Source: Kordia aestuariivivens | GTDB taxonomy: Bacteria; Bacteroidota; Bacteroidia; Flavobacteriales; Flavobacteriaceae | Length of the DNA: 64,000 nt | Reading direction: 5' to 3' | NCBI RefSeq assembly: GCF_014397005.1 | Contig: NZ_JACGWS010000012.1 | Coordinates: 1 to 64,000 of the forward strand | In this document: piece by piece, positions 9,283-18,117 of the stretch | Layout of the letters: each line of letters starts with the position of its first letter | Numbering within the stretch: position 1 is the stretch's first letter | The notes under the pieces: model-generated | Database searches by the model: none | What the model saw: the letters and a program-made list of their open reading frames with translations, nothing else | What the model was told of the DNA's origin: nothing | Made by a program: the position numbers and the translations under genes

Positions 9283-10137
9283 ATGAAACTTACAGCATCA
9301 ATTTATGGCGGAGGACCTTTTTATCCAGGTCCAAGTTCTGCATTACCTACATTAAATCAAACAGGTTTTACAACCGTAGTTTGTTGGGCAGTTCACGTAA
9401 AATCTAATGGCGATTTAGTATACAACGATACGCCTATAGTTTCCAACGGTACATACATCGGAGATTCTTCTTGGGGCGCAATGCTTGAAAACGTAAAACA
9501 GTATGGAAGTGTAAACCGAATCTTATTCTCTATCGGAGGTTGGGAAACAAATGATTTCTACCATATCATGAGTCTAATTCAACGAGATGGAACATCATCA
9601 TCAAGTATATTATATAAAAACTTTGAAGCATTATTAAGAGAAATTCCTGTAATTGATGGTATTGATTACGATGATGAAGGAAACTATGATCAAAATACGA
9701 TTGTACAATTAAGCCAAATGCTTTCAACTATTGGGTATAAAGAAGTTACCTTTTGTCCATATACAAACAGTTCTTTTTGGATTGATTGTTTAACTGCTTT
9801 AGAAGGAACAAATCCAGGATTGGTAACAGGGTTTAACTTGCAATGTTATGCTGGAGGTGCACCAAATTTATACAATGTACAGCAAGGATGGATTGATCCA
9901 TTACAAAAAGCAATGCCAAGCGGGTTTGATGCAGCAGCATTTATAGATCCGGGACTTTGGTGTAAAAATGGTACTGGTTGTACGCAAGGAATGGACGCGA
10001 GTACAATTCAAGGTTATTTTTCAGGTTGGAAAAATGATGGAATCACCGGAGGATTTATTTGGTTGTATGACGATATTGAAAAATGCGGAAATGATCCACA
10101 AAGTTATGCAGACGCCATTTTAAATGGATTAAGTTAA
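9283..10137 (+). CDS. Glycoside hydrolase family 18 (chitinase-like) protein, leaderless
   Basis: The 284-residue protein is a compact GH18 barrel. IGGWE at about residues 86-90 is the strand-3 motif. IDGIDYDDEG at about residues 124-133 matches the catalytic DxxDxDxE, with the Glu as acid/base. GFNLQCYAG corresponds to the substrate-binding QxY strand, and GGFIWLYDD closes the barrel as strand 8. GH18 enzymes cut chitin or related N-acetylglucosamine glycans. No signal peptide is present: the protein starts straight on the first barrel strand (MKLTASIYGGG), unlike normal secreted chitinases. It is upstream of the DUF2589 module but separated from it by a terminator. Enzymatic activity is likely; the natural substrate is unknown. 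Confidence 0.85.
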   Translation: MKLTASIYGGGPFYPGPSSALPTLNQTGFTTVVCWAVHVKSNGDLVYNDTPIVSNGTYIGDSSWGAMLENVKQYGSVNRILFSIGGWETNDFYHIMSLIQRDGTSSSSILYKNFEALLREIPVIDGIDYDDEGNYDQNTIVQLSQMLSTIGYKEVTFCPYTNSSFWIDCLTALEGTNPGLVTGFNLQCYAGGAPNLYNVQQGWIDPLQKAMPSGFDAAAFIDPGLWCKNGTGCTQGMDASTIQGYFSGWKNDGITGGFIWLYDDIEKCGNDPQSYADAILNGLS

Positions 10138-10159
10138 AAAATACTACATAATGCACGAT

Positions 10160-10196
10160 ACAAACCTCAGCGAAATACTGAGGTTTGTTGTTTTTA
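10160..10196 (+). terminator. Terminator after the GH18 gene
   Basis: The stem ACAAACCTCAG/CTGAGGTTTGT is followed by a T-rich tract. Confidence 0.88.
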
Positions 10197-10304
10197 GTGG
10201 TTTCACTAAAAATTAAATAGTGTTTTCCCCGTGTCTTTCTAGTTTTCTTCCTAGGGTTCTTCTCTTACAATAATGTCAAATTTGTCCTGTACAATTTCGA
10301 AACT

Positions 10305-10344
10305 GAACAGGCGAATACCGAAAAGCCTTTTGAATAGAGTAGGT
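10305..10344 (+). promoter_or_regulatory. Leader element shared with the 46.9-kb cluster (copy A)
   Basis: The element reads GAACAGGCGAATACCG, then AAAAGCCTTTTGAATAGAG, then TAGGT, and ends 17 bp before the ATG of the DUF2589 gene. The same element, with the blocks ACAGGCG, AAT-CCGAAAAG, CTT and AGAGTAGGT, occurs at 46865-46909 before an unrelated gene. AGGC (10309-10312) can pair with GCCT (10325-10328) to make a small stem-loop. Its role is unknown: a 5'-UTR structure or a regulator site. Confidence 0.6.
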
Positions 10345-10361
10345 GAAACAAAAACAATATT

Positions 10362-11201
10362 ATGAGTTTATCAAAATATAACCCAGGACAAGAACTGGCA
10401 AGTATCGATTTTGAATCCATGATTGGAGGTCCATTAATCTCAGTGGTGAATGCGCAAGCACAAGCATCGATGAGTTCGGTTGATTTTATCCAAAAAGTAG
10501 GATTCACAGAAGACAAAGATCCAATATATGTATCTTTTAAATATCCAAAACAAGTTGCACCGTATCAAGAAGGAAACACAGATCAAGTCGTATCTATTAC
10601 GATTTCTAATGGCGGAACTGGTTACACATCTGCGCCAACAGTAACACTTACTGGTGACGGAACTGGAGCAACTGCAACAGCATTTATAAATGGCTCAGGA
10701 GTCGTTGATAGTATAGATATTACCAATCAAGGAAGTGGTTATACATCGCCTCCAACCATAGCTTTTACAGGTGGTGATGGTAGTGGAGCAGCTGCGGTAA
10801 GTGCTTTAGGAACACAAGTTGCAAGAGCAGCACAATTTCAAGATATGAAAATTGAAGTGCCAATCTTAACGATGTTGCCAATTCCTTTTATTCGTATTGA
10901 TGAAACTACGGTAGATTTCAACGCGAAAATCAACTCGGTAGAATCTAGAAACGTAGAAACTGAATTTGGAATCAAAGGAGATTTAACAGTAAAACAACGT
11001 TGGCCAGGCGGATCAGCAAAACTAAGTGTATCTGCATCCTACAAGCGTAAATCGCAACAAGGATTCAACATAGAAAAAACATATTCTATGGCTGTACACG
11101 TAAGAGCTGTTCAAGATGAAATGCCAGCAGGTATGGAAAAACTGTTAGGAATTTTAGAAAATGCAATTGTTTCAACTCCAACTGCTATACCAGCAGCTTA
11201 A
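10362..11201 (+). CDS. DUF2589-family protein with a glycine-rich repeat insert
   Basis: The 279-residue protein has the family's N terminus, [20 protein letters not shown], and its C-terminal half, [21 protein letters not shown] to [16 protein letters not shown], typical of DUF2589. Between them, at about residues 75-150, lie two copies of a unit of the type [20 protein letters not shown] / [21 protein letters not shown], followed by Gly/Ala-rich text. Such GxGYxxxPTV units also occur in phage tail and surface proteins. There is no signal peptide. It is the first gene of a three-gene set with 11220 and 11997, at a spacing of 18 bp. The family has no known function. The insert suggests exposure on the outside of an assembly. 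Confidence 0.8.
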   Translation: MSLSKYNPGQELASIDFESMIGGPLISVVNAQAQASMSSVDFIQKVGFTEDKDPIYVSFKYPKQVAPYQEGNTDQVVSITISNGGTGYTSAPTVTLTGDGTGATATAFINGSGVVDSIDITNQGSGYTSPPTIAFTGGDGSGAAAVSALGTQVARAAQFQDMKIEVPILTMLPIPFIRIDETTVDFNAKINSVESRNVETEFGIKGDLTVKQRWPGGSAKLSVSASYKRKSQQGFNIEKTYSMAVHVRAVQDEMPAGMEKLLGILENAIVSTPTAIPAA

Positions 11202-11219
11202 ATTTAACAAGGAAGAACA

Positions 11220-11966
11220 ATGGCAAATTTACAAGATTATTTAGGGACATTAGTCGCTAGTGTAAATCAAGCAAGAGTATTGGCGGATATTGAATCCGCC
11301 AACATTGCTGAACAATATGCACAGCATCGTTTGTTAAAGCATTTTTCTATTCCAAGAATGAAAATGCAAAATGTAGAATTTACAATTCCTGTAGCAATAG
11401 AAGATGTAGAAACTACCGAGCCAGCAGATTATCAACCAATTGATAATAGAACGTTTGTATCACGAGCGTATGACGAATTAATTAATATATATCAGATAAA
11501 AAGTTTTGACAGAGCTTCCTCTCTCAAAATTCGACAAGCATTGTATAAAGAAGCTGATTTGCTCGAAGCAAAATTAAAATCGGGAGAAACAATTGAAAAT
11601 GCATTGCGTAATTTTTCAGATACAATTGCAGATCAAACACTGCGAATAAAAACACCTTCTGTATCAACAACATCACTAACATCAGGAGTAGTATCTGCGG
11701 AAGCGTCGGCACCTAAAGAAAAGGCAGTCATTACAAGAGATGTGATGAGTCAGAAAATTTTAGCGCGATTACAACCAGAAGTGAAGCCAAAAGAAATGCA
11801 ACGCAACATTGAAAATGCCAATGTAATTGTAGAAGCAAGTAGGCTTAGAGAGCAAAAAACAGAAAATATGGTTTTCATCAAAATGACCGTTCTTGAAGAA
11901 AGTATGGAATGGCACACCATTGAAAACGAAAATGGAGATAGCATATCAAGGCTTTCACCAGAATAG
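11220..11966 (+). CDS. Uncharacterised partner of the DUF2589 protein
   Basis: The 248-residue soluble protein starts MANLQDYLGTLVASVNQARVLADIESANIAEQYAQ, and then has a segment, LKHFSIPRMKMQNVEFTIPV, that recalls the central strand of DUF2589 proteins (conserved Pro, hydrophobic strand, VEF/VDF). It is probably a distant relative or partner. The rest is helical and charged, with a Thr/Ser-rich linker at about residues 140-170. There is no signal peptide or membrane helix. It lies 18 bp after the DUF2589 gene and 30 bp before 11997, so the three are co-transcribed. Function is not known. Confidence 0.65.
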   Translation: MANLQDYLGTLVASVNQARVLADIESANIAEQYAQHRLLKHFSIPRMKMQNVEFTIPVAIEDVETTEPADYQPIDNRTFVSRAYDELINIYQIKSFDRASSLKIRQALYKEADLLEAKLKSGETIENALRNFSDTIADQTLRIKTPSVSTTSLTSGVVSAEASAPKEKAVITRDVMSQKILARLQPEVKPKEMQRNIENANVIVEASRLREQKTENMVFIKMTVLEESMEWHTIENENGDSISRLSPE

Positions 11967-11996
11967 CATTCAGAGAAAAAATGTAAAACAATACCC

Positions 11997-12542
11997 ATGA
12001 ACAAGTCTTTAGTAGATATCGTAGAAAAATGTAAAAACCTATTGTTTCAAGTTTCCGGATTGGCAGATAAATTAGGAGAAAAAGATGTGCATTTCATATC
12101 GGAACTGACCAAATGGTTGCAAGAATCAGAAGAATTCTTAAAAACATACAACTACGCACAATGTTCAGAGATAGCAGGATTTAGGAGTCAGCTCATGACT
12201 CCTTTGTTATCCTCTGAGAAAAATTCGTCCAAACGAAAAGAACAACTCTATGTTGCTTCTACCATATTATATCCAGCGCAAAGTGTATTGCATTCGGTGT
12301 TGGAACCAATTGAATTTAAAGTAAATCAAGCACGAGAAATTATTACACAATTAATGCAATTGGCAAAACAAGCTGGCATGATTCGCTATGAAGCCAACAT
12401 AGATTTCAATACATATATTATGGGGATTTTTGAAATGTTTAAAAGTCACGAGCAACTCAAGGCGAGTATGACAAAGGTCTTAACCATGGTCAATCGTTCG
12501 GATGTGTTGCGTGTGATGGCGGAGGAAATAGATTTTTCTTAG
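11997..12542 (+). CDS. Uncharacterised helical protein, third gene of the DUF2589 module
   Basis: The 181-residue protein is predicted almost fully helical by its heptad-like text (VEKCKNLLFQVSGLADKLGE; VNQAREIITQLMQLAKQAGM). It has no signal peptide, membrane segment or enzyme motif. It starts 30 bp after gene 11220. I do not recognise a family. As the last gene of the set it is likely a subunit or chaperone of whatever the DUF2589 proteins build; this rests on position only. Confidence 0.6.
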   Translation: MNKSLVDIVEKCKNLLFQVSGLADKLGEKDVHFISELTKWLQESEEFLKTYNYAQCSEIAGFRSQLMTPLLSSEKNSSKRKEQLYVASTILYPAQSVLHSVLEPIEFKVNQAREIITQLMQLAKQAGMIRYEANIDFNTYIMGIFEMFKSHEQLKASMTKVLTMVNRSDVLRVMAEEIDFS

Positions 12543-12601
12543 TTTTTTTAACTTAATTATATTAATCACAAGGAAGTAATCTCAATAACCATTCTTACCT
12601 T

Positions 12602-12776
12602 CATTTTTTCATTTTCTTTGTTCGCCCAAAGAAAACAAAAACAAAAGAAAAGGCGCTTTTTCTAGAGGTATTTTTAGTTTTCTAAGGAAAACTAAAACCA
12701 CATCAATTTTTCTAAATTTTTTCCAAGGCTTCAAAAATTTTTAACGAAAAATAGTTGCTATACTGCAGAAAAAGGA
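12602..12776. repeat. Dispersed intergenic repeat, copy 1 (about 175 bp)
   Basis: This copy aligns along its length with 28392-28566. Shared blocks include TTTTCTTTG-TCGC-CAAAGAAAA, ACAAAAGAAA, GCGCTTTT, AGAGGT and AAATTTTTTCCAAGGCTTC. Inside, AGTTTTC-taagg-GAAAACT and the equivalent AGCTTTC/GAAAGCT of copy 2 keep pairing while the sequence changes, so the hairpin is conserved. No gene is present. Confidence 0.85.
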
Positions 12777-12796
12777 AAAAATAGGATTTATAATAA

Positions 12797-13294
12797 TTAA
12801 TGCCGATTCGCCAATTCAATAATTTCTAACTCTTTAATTTTATCTCCATCAATCACAAAACGCAGCATGGTTCTGACTTTATGAAAACCGTGTTTTCCGC
12901 AGGCACCAGGATTCATGTGAAGTAGATCGAGTTTTTTATCAAACATCACTTTCAAAATATGTGAATGCCCACAAATAAATAATTTAGGTGGATTTTGACG
13001 AATTTCTTCGCGAATACGCACATTATATTTATTTGGATATCCGCCAATATGCGTGATCCAAACATCAACACCTTCACACATAAACCGATTATTTTCAGGG
13101 AATTCCATGCGTGCTTTATCGTTGTCAATATTTCCGTAAACTCCACGCAATGGTTTTAATTTCTGAATTGTATCGGTCACTGACAAATCGCCAATATCGC
13201 CTGCATGCCATACTTCATCGGCATTTTTGACATGCTTTAAAATCTGATCGTCTATATGACTGTGCGTATCGGATAACAATAAAATTTTCTTCAT
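12797..13294 (-). CDS. YfcE/MJ0936-type metallophosphoesterase
   Basis: The 165-residue protein carries the calcineurin-like metal motifs in order: LLSDTHSH (D-x-H), AGDIGD (G-D-x-x-D), YGNID (G-N-x-D), THIGG (H), and CGHSH (G-H-x-H). Length and motifs fit the small cytoplasmic phosphodiesterases of the YfcE type, which act on small phosphodiesters in vitro. It is a single gene, divergent from truA. The physiological substrate is unknown. Confidence 0.9.
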   Translation of the reverse strand: MKKILLLSDTHSHIDDQILKHVKNADEVWHAGDIGDLSVTDTIQKLKPLRGVYGNIDNDKARMEFPENNRFMCEGVDVWITHIGGYPNKYNVRIREEIRQNPPKLFICGHSHILKVMFDKKLDLLHMNPGACGKHGFHKVRTMLRFVIDGDKIKELEIIELANRH

Positions 13295-13397
13295 GAATTA
13301 TAGTTGGTAAAACTTTCCTAAATAATTGTGAATTCAATTAAAATACTGAATTAAAACTTATCTTTGTGAGTCTGAAACAAAAGTAGCAAATATTACC

Positions 13398-14150
13398 TTG
13401 AGATACTTCATTGAACTTTCTTATAATGGCGAAAAATATCACGGTTGGCAAAATCAGCCAAACGCTATTTCAGTACAAGAAGTTCTCGAAAAAGCAATCA
13501 CAACTTTATTACGATCAAAAATATCAATTTTAGGCGCAGGAAGAACAGATGCAGGCGTACATGCCAAGCAAATGTTTGCGCATTTTGATACAGATATAGT
13601 ATTTGATCGATCAGAATTAACCTTAAAACTCAATTCGTTTTTGCCAAAAGATGTCGCTGTTTATGACATTCATCCCGTGAAAAAGCATGCACATGCACGA
13701 TTTGACGCCACAGGAAGAACCTACGAATATTGGATAGTTACAGAGAAAAATCCGTTTCACAATCAATCCGCACATTTAGTCTATAAAAAACTAGATGTTG
13801 ATTTGATGAATGCTGCTGCAAAAGAATTATTCAATTACGAAGATTTTAAATCTTTCTCCAAAACGCACACAGATGTAAAAACCTATATCTGTAAGATTGA
13901 AAAAGCAGTTTGGGAACAACGAAATGAACTCTTAGTATTTACTATTCGTGCCGATCGTTTTCTCAGAAATATGGTGAGAGCCATTGTTGGAACTTTGCTA
14001 GAAGTAGGATTAGGGAAATTATCAATAGAAGAATTTAAACAAATTATTGAATCGAGAGATCGAAACAACGCAGGAACTTCGGTGCCCGGAAAAGCACTAT
14101 ATTTAACGGCGGTAACGTATCCTGAAGAAACATTTATAACACATGGCTAA
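13398..14150 (+). CDS. truA: tRNA pseudouridine synthase A
   Basis: The 250-residue enzyme makes pseudouridine at positions 38-40 of tRNA anticodon arms. The catalytic Asp lies in GAGRTDAGVHA (about residue 52). Family segments YNGEKYHGWQNQP at the N terminus and RFLRNMVRAIVGTLLEVG near residue 195 are present. The start is TTG, followed by AGATACTTC (MRYFIELSY), as no ATG fits. A possible -7 element TATCTTTG lies at 13359. The stop overlaps the start of the ABC exporter gene by 8 bp, so the two are translationally coupled. Confidence 0.95.
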   Translation: MRYFIELSYNGEKYHGWQNQPNAISVQEVLEKAITTLLRSKISILGAGRTDAGVHAKQMFAHFDTDIVFDRSELTLKLNSFLPKDVAVYDIHPVKKHAHARFDATGRTYEYWIVTEKNPFHNQSAHLVYKKLDVDLMNAAAKELFNYEDFKSFSKTHTDVKTYICKIEKAVWEQRNELLVFTIRADRFLRNMVRAIVGTLLEVGLGKLSIEEFKQIIESRDRNNAGTSVPGKALYLTAVTYPEETFITHG

Positions 14151-15909
14151 AGTAACTGGAAAAGTATTCGACGTCGGTCTTTTTAAAAGATTATTGGTCT
14201 ATACCAATCCGTACAAACTTACCTTATATTTTGTAGCAATTGCGGCAATATTATTGTCTGTATTTTCAGTGGCACGCCCAGTTTTATTAAAAATTACGGT
14301 TGATGATTACATTATAACCAAAGACGAACACGGATTATTGATATACATACTTCTAATGCTTGGTGTGTTAATATTGGAGGTTGTATTCCAGTTTCTATTT
14401 GTATTTTATGCCAATTGGCTTGGACAAAGTATCATTAAAGATATCCGACAAAAATTGTTTCATCACATGTTGCAATTCAAAATGGCGTATTATGATAAAT
14501 CTTCGGTCGGACGTTTGGTAACGAGAGCTGTAAGTGATATTGAAACCATCGCAAGTATCTTTAGTGAAGGATTATTTGTCATCATTGCAGATTTACTAAA
14601 AATGCTCGTGGTGATGGGCGTTATGTTGTGGATGAGTTGGAAATTATCATTAATTGTATTTGCGATACTTCCGTTAATCATTTATGCAACACGCGTATTC
14701 CAAAAGGCAATGAAATCTGCTTTTGAAGATGTACGTGCGCAAATTTCAAACTTAAATTCCTTTGTGCAAGAACGTGTAACAGGAATGAAAATCGTGCAAT
14801 TATTTTCAAGAGAAAAAACCGAATATAAAAACTTTGAAGCAATCAATGAAAAACACAAAAAAGGATGGTTAAAAACCGTTTGGTATAACTCTATATTCTT
14901 TCCAATTCCAGAACTGGCAAATGCTATTGCTGTTGGTTTAGTGGTTTGGTATGGAGGATTAATGGCTGCTACTGGTGGCGAAATTACGGTTGGAGAAATT
15001 ACAGCTTTCATTATGATGATAGGAATGTTGTTTAGACCTTTACGTCAGATTGCGGACAAATTTAATACCTTACAAATGGGAATGGTTGCTGCCGGACGTG
15101 TATTTGAAGTTTTAGATACTGAAAGCACTATTGACGATGAAGGAAAATTAGCTTCCATTGATATCAAAGGAAATATAGCATTTAAAGATGTGCATTTCTC
15201 ATATATTGAAGATGAAGAAGTATTACACGGAATTTCTTTTGAAGTAAAACAAGGACAAACGGTAGCAATTGTTGGTGCAACAGGCGCAGGAAAATCTACG
15301 ATTATCAACTTATTAAATCGTTTCTACGAAATAAATTCTGGAACTATTTGTATTGATGATATTGATATCAAAAATGTGAAATTAGAGGCGTTGCGTACTA
15401 AAATTGCAGTCGTTTTACAAGATGTGTTTTTGTTTGCAGATACTGTTTTAAATAATATCACCTTACAAGATCCAACAATTACACGAGAAACGGTAGAAAA
15501 AGCTGCCAAGCAAATTGGCGTGCACGAATTCATCATGAGTTTGCCAAATAATTACGATTACAACGTAAAAGAACGCGGTGGCATGTTATCTTCTGGACAA
15601 CGACAATTAATATCGTTTTTGCGTGCGTATGTTACGAATCCTAGAATTTTAATCTTAGATGAAGCAACTTCTTCGATAGATTCGTATTCGGAACAACTCA
15701 TTCAAAATGCTACGGATACCATTACAAAAGGACGAACGTCTATTGTGATTGCACATCGATTGGCAACTATTAAAAAGGCAGATACCATTATTGTAATGGA
15801 TGCTGGAAACATTGTAGAGCAAGGTTCTCACGACGAATTACTTCAAATTCATAATGGCTATTACAAAAACTTATACGAAGTACAGTTTATTCAGCAAGAA
15901 GCGTCATAA
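14143..15909 (+). CDS. MsbA/multidrug-type ABC exporter (fused membrane and ATPase domains)
   Basis: The 588-residue half-transporter has six membrane helices in residues 20-320 and an ATPase domain from about 350. Walker A is VGATGAGKSTI, the signature is GGMLSSGQRQL, Walker B is ILILDEATSS, and the H-loop is IVIAHRLATI. It would act as a homodimer in the inner membrane. Homologues of this length export lipids or hydrophobic compounds. It is coupled to truA, an arrangement seen in many Bacteroidota. The substrate is unknown. Confidence 0.93.
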   Translation: MAKVTGKVFDVGLFKRLLVYTNPYKLTLYFVAIAAILLSVFSVARPVLLKITVDDYIITKDEHGLLIYILLMLGVLILEVVFQFLFVFYANWLGQSIIKDIRQKLFHHMLQFKMAYYDKSSVGRLVTRAVSDIETIASIFSEGLFVIIADLLKMLVVMGVMLWMSWKLSLIVFAILPLIIYATRVFQKAMKSAFEDVRAQISNLNSFVQERVTGMKIVQLFSREKTEYKNFEAINEKHKKGWLKTVWYNSIFFPIPELANAIAVGLVVWYGGLMAATGGEITVGEITAFIMMIGMLFRPLRQIADKFNTLQMGMVAAGRVFEVLDTESTIDDEGKLASIDIKGNIAFKDVHFSYIEDEEVLHGISFEVKQGQTVAIVGATGAGKSTIINLLNRFYEINSGTICIDDIDIKNVKLEALRTKIAVVLQDVFLFADTVLNNITLQDPTITRETVEKAAKQIGVHEFIMSLPNNYDYNVKERGGMLSSGQRQLISFLRAYVTNPRILILDEATSSIDSYSEQLIQNATDTITKGRTSIVIAHRLATIKKADTIIVMDAGNIVEQGSHDELLQIHNGYYKNLYEVQFIQQEAS

Positions 15910-15919
15910 TTTTTTAAGT

Positions 15920-16702
15920 TTAATTATTATATGCAGCATATAAAAAACCACCGAGTATTGTAATGATAAGTAGTAAGATAAAAAATCCTATGGCGATGAA
16001 AAAGACAGTAACTAGTTTTTTAAACAGCTGAATTCCGTTTAGTTTATACAATCTAACAAACACATAGAAGAAGTAAAATATAAAGCATAAGAAAAATAAC
16101 ATGCCTATTGTTGTTTGTGCTTCAAGAGATAAAAAGAGTAGCGGAATAGAAATCGTATATATTATAAGTTGATACTGAGAAACCGTATAAAGATTTATAA
16201 CGATATGTTCTGTGAAATTATATTTTTTGTTTTTCCAAAAAGTAACCTTTGTGACGAAGGCATTGATTGGTATAGAAGCGAAAGCAAATAAGTTAAAATA
16301 TTCTAGAAAGAACGTAAAACCATCAAAACCATTATCGGAAAACAATTCATCCTGACCAAAGCTTTTAAATGAATTCTGATAGAAAGCAATGGTTTCTTCC
16401 AATAAGAATGATTTATATAAAAAATTGTACAATCCGGTAATTGCCAAACTCACCAAAAAGAAGTTGAAAGGATTCAAATATTTCTTTCGTGTTCCTTGAA
16501 TAAAACTATCAATGACAACTTCGGGCTTTGTAAACATGTGCCGAGCCGTTTTAAGTAATGTATTGTCATAATTCAAAAAACGCTCAAAAAAATCACTCCA
16601 TAAACTTTTTATTGTCAATCGATTATGAATCTTTTTTGCGCCACAATTTGCGCAGAATTTATTGGTAGTTTCTAATGAATATTCACAGTTTTTGCATTGC
16701 AT
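15920..16702 (-). CDS. DUF3667-family zinc-ribbon membrane protein
   Basis: The 260-residue protein begins with a zinc ribbon, CKNCEYSLETTNKFCANCG (two CxxC pairs). LTIKSLWSDFFERF and DNTLLKTARHMFTKPEVVI follow, which are diagnostic of DUF3667. About five hydrophobic helices span residues 85-255. Function is unknown; the family is widespread in Flavobacteriia. It is convergent with the ABC exporter gene (10 bp apart) and downstream of the YwqK-repeat gene on the same strand. Confidence 0.85.
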   Translation of the reverse strand: MQCKNCEYSLETTNKFCANCGAKKIHNRLTIKSLWSDFFERFLNYDNTLLKTARHMFTKPEVVIDSFIQGTRKKYLNPFNFFLVSLAITGLYNFLYKSFLLEETIAFYQNSFKSFGQDELFSDNGFDGFTFFLEYFNLFAFASIPINAFVTKVTFWKNKKYNFTEHIVINLYTVSQYQLIIYTISIPLLFLSLEAQTTIGMLFFLCFIFYFFYVFVRLYKLNGIQLFKKLVTVFFIAIGFFILLLIITILGGFLYAAYNN

Positions 16703-16773
16703 GGATTTGCTATTTAAGGGAATCTGTTTATTTGCTAAAAGTTACATTCAAGAAGGAATGTTACCCAACTTAA

Positions 16774-18099
16774 TTAATCTACTTCATAATTGGTAACATC
16801 ATCAATACGACCATTTTTATAAATTGCTTCTTTGTATACCTTTCCATTCTCGGTGTAAAATTTCACCAAACCATTTCCATTGGCAAAATTACCGTTGTTG
16901 ATTTTTTTTCCATTTCTGTCAAAACAGGCTACATTTTCAATCAATTTATTTTTCTGATAGATTAACTTTTGACGCAATTGACCGTTGTCATAATACGTAC
17001 TCCATTCGCCATCTTTTTTATTGTGTACTTGGTTTTCAACAGATTTAAGCTTTCCGTTAGGGAAATATTCTTTAAAAGCAGTTTTTGCATCACTAATTTC
17101 GATCATAGAAGCCTTAAGCATTCCATTTTCATCAAAATCTCTATATTCAATATCTTTTCCTTCATCAGTATAAACAATAGAAGATTTTACGTTCCCATTT
17201 TCACGATATGTTATATGTTCGCCAACAGGTTCATCATTTTTATACATTCCCGAAAATGACACTATTCCGTTTTCAAAATAAGATTTTTCAATTCCTTCTT
17301 GTTCACCATTTTCATTAAATCGGTTCTCTTCTCTTAAATTTCCATTTTCAAAATACTGTTTCTCTACACCAATTTGTTCTCCGTTTTTATAATTTTCTTC
17401 AGTTCGAAGCTTTCCATTTTCATAAAATATTTTCGAAACTCCGTGTTCTTCTCCTTCATCATTATACTGTGCCGTTTGCAATAACTTTCCACTTTCGTGA
17501 AACTCTTCATAAGTTCCGACACGTTCGCTATTTTTATACGAAGTTTTTGACTTTATTTTTCCGTTTTCATAAAAACGCTCTTCAACTCCGCTCAACAAGT
17601 TTTCATCATTCAATACATATTCAATGGTTGATTTTAGCTTTCCATTTTCGTAATATTCTTCTCCAACTCGAAGTTTTCTAACCTTGTCATATATTTCTTT
17701 AACTTTCAATTTTCCATTCTCAAAATAAGCCTTCAAGCCTGGAAGTAATTTTCCTTTCTCAAAGTTACGAACAGATTCTACTTGTTTATTTCCGTAATAT
17801 TCTGTCAATATTCCATGCAATTCATCATCAAGATACGAGCCTTGCAAACGAATATTTCCATCTTTAAAATAGTGCGTAAATGAACCATTAAGCTTTCCAT
17901 CTTTAATGGTATATGAGTATTCTAAATTTTTAGAATTGTAAAATGTATTTTCTAGTTTTCCATCTCCAATTTCGGCAACTTTCTTCATAAACGCTTCTTT
18001 GCCGTAAGCCATCATTTCGTCATAAAGCTTCTCTTTAGAAATTTGAGCAAACAAAAAAGTGCTAAAAATTAAAAAAAGCAGGGTAAATTTCACTTTCAT
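16774..18099 (-). CDS. Secreted YwqK/MORN-like repeat protein
   Basis: The 441-residue protein has a signal peptide ending in FLFAQ and then about 14 repeats of roughly 24 residues with the pattern Y-ENGKLK---Y-NGE--G, for example YYENGKLKSTIEYV and YFENGNLREENRFNENG. These belong to the YwqK-type antitoxin repeat family, named after Bacillus YwqK, and form beta-hairpin ladders. In Flavobacteriia secreted versions are common and are not proven antitoxins. It may be translated from the same transcript as cdaA, 18 bp upstream of it on the minus strand. Confidence 0.85.
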   Translation of the reverse strand: MKVKFTLLFLIFSTFLFAQISKEKLYDEMMAYGKEAFMKKVAEIGDGKLENTFYNSKNLEYSYTIKDGKLNGSFTHYFKDGNIRLQGSYLDDELHGILTEYYGNKQVESVRNFEKGKLLPGLKAYFENGKLKVKEIYDKVRKLRVGEEYYENGKLKSTIEYVLNDENLLSGVEERFYENGKIKSKTSYKNSERVGTYEEFHESGKLLQTAQYNDEGEEHGVSKIFYENGKLRTEENYKNGEQIGVEKQYFENGNLREENRFNENGEQEGIEKSYFENGIVSFSGMYKNDEPVGEHITYRENGNVKSSIVYTDEGKDIEYRDFDENGMLKASMIEISDAKTAFKEYFPNGKLKSVENQVHNKKDGEWSTYYDNGQLRQKLIYQKNKLIENVACFDRNGKKINNGNFANGNGLVKFYTENGKVYKEAIYKNGRIDDVTNYEVD

Positions 18100-18117
18100 C
18101 TGTGGTAATTTGAAGAA

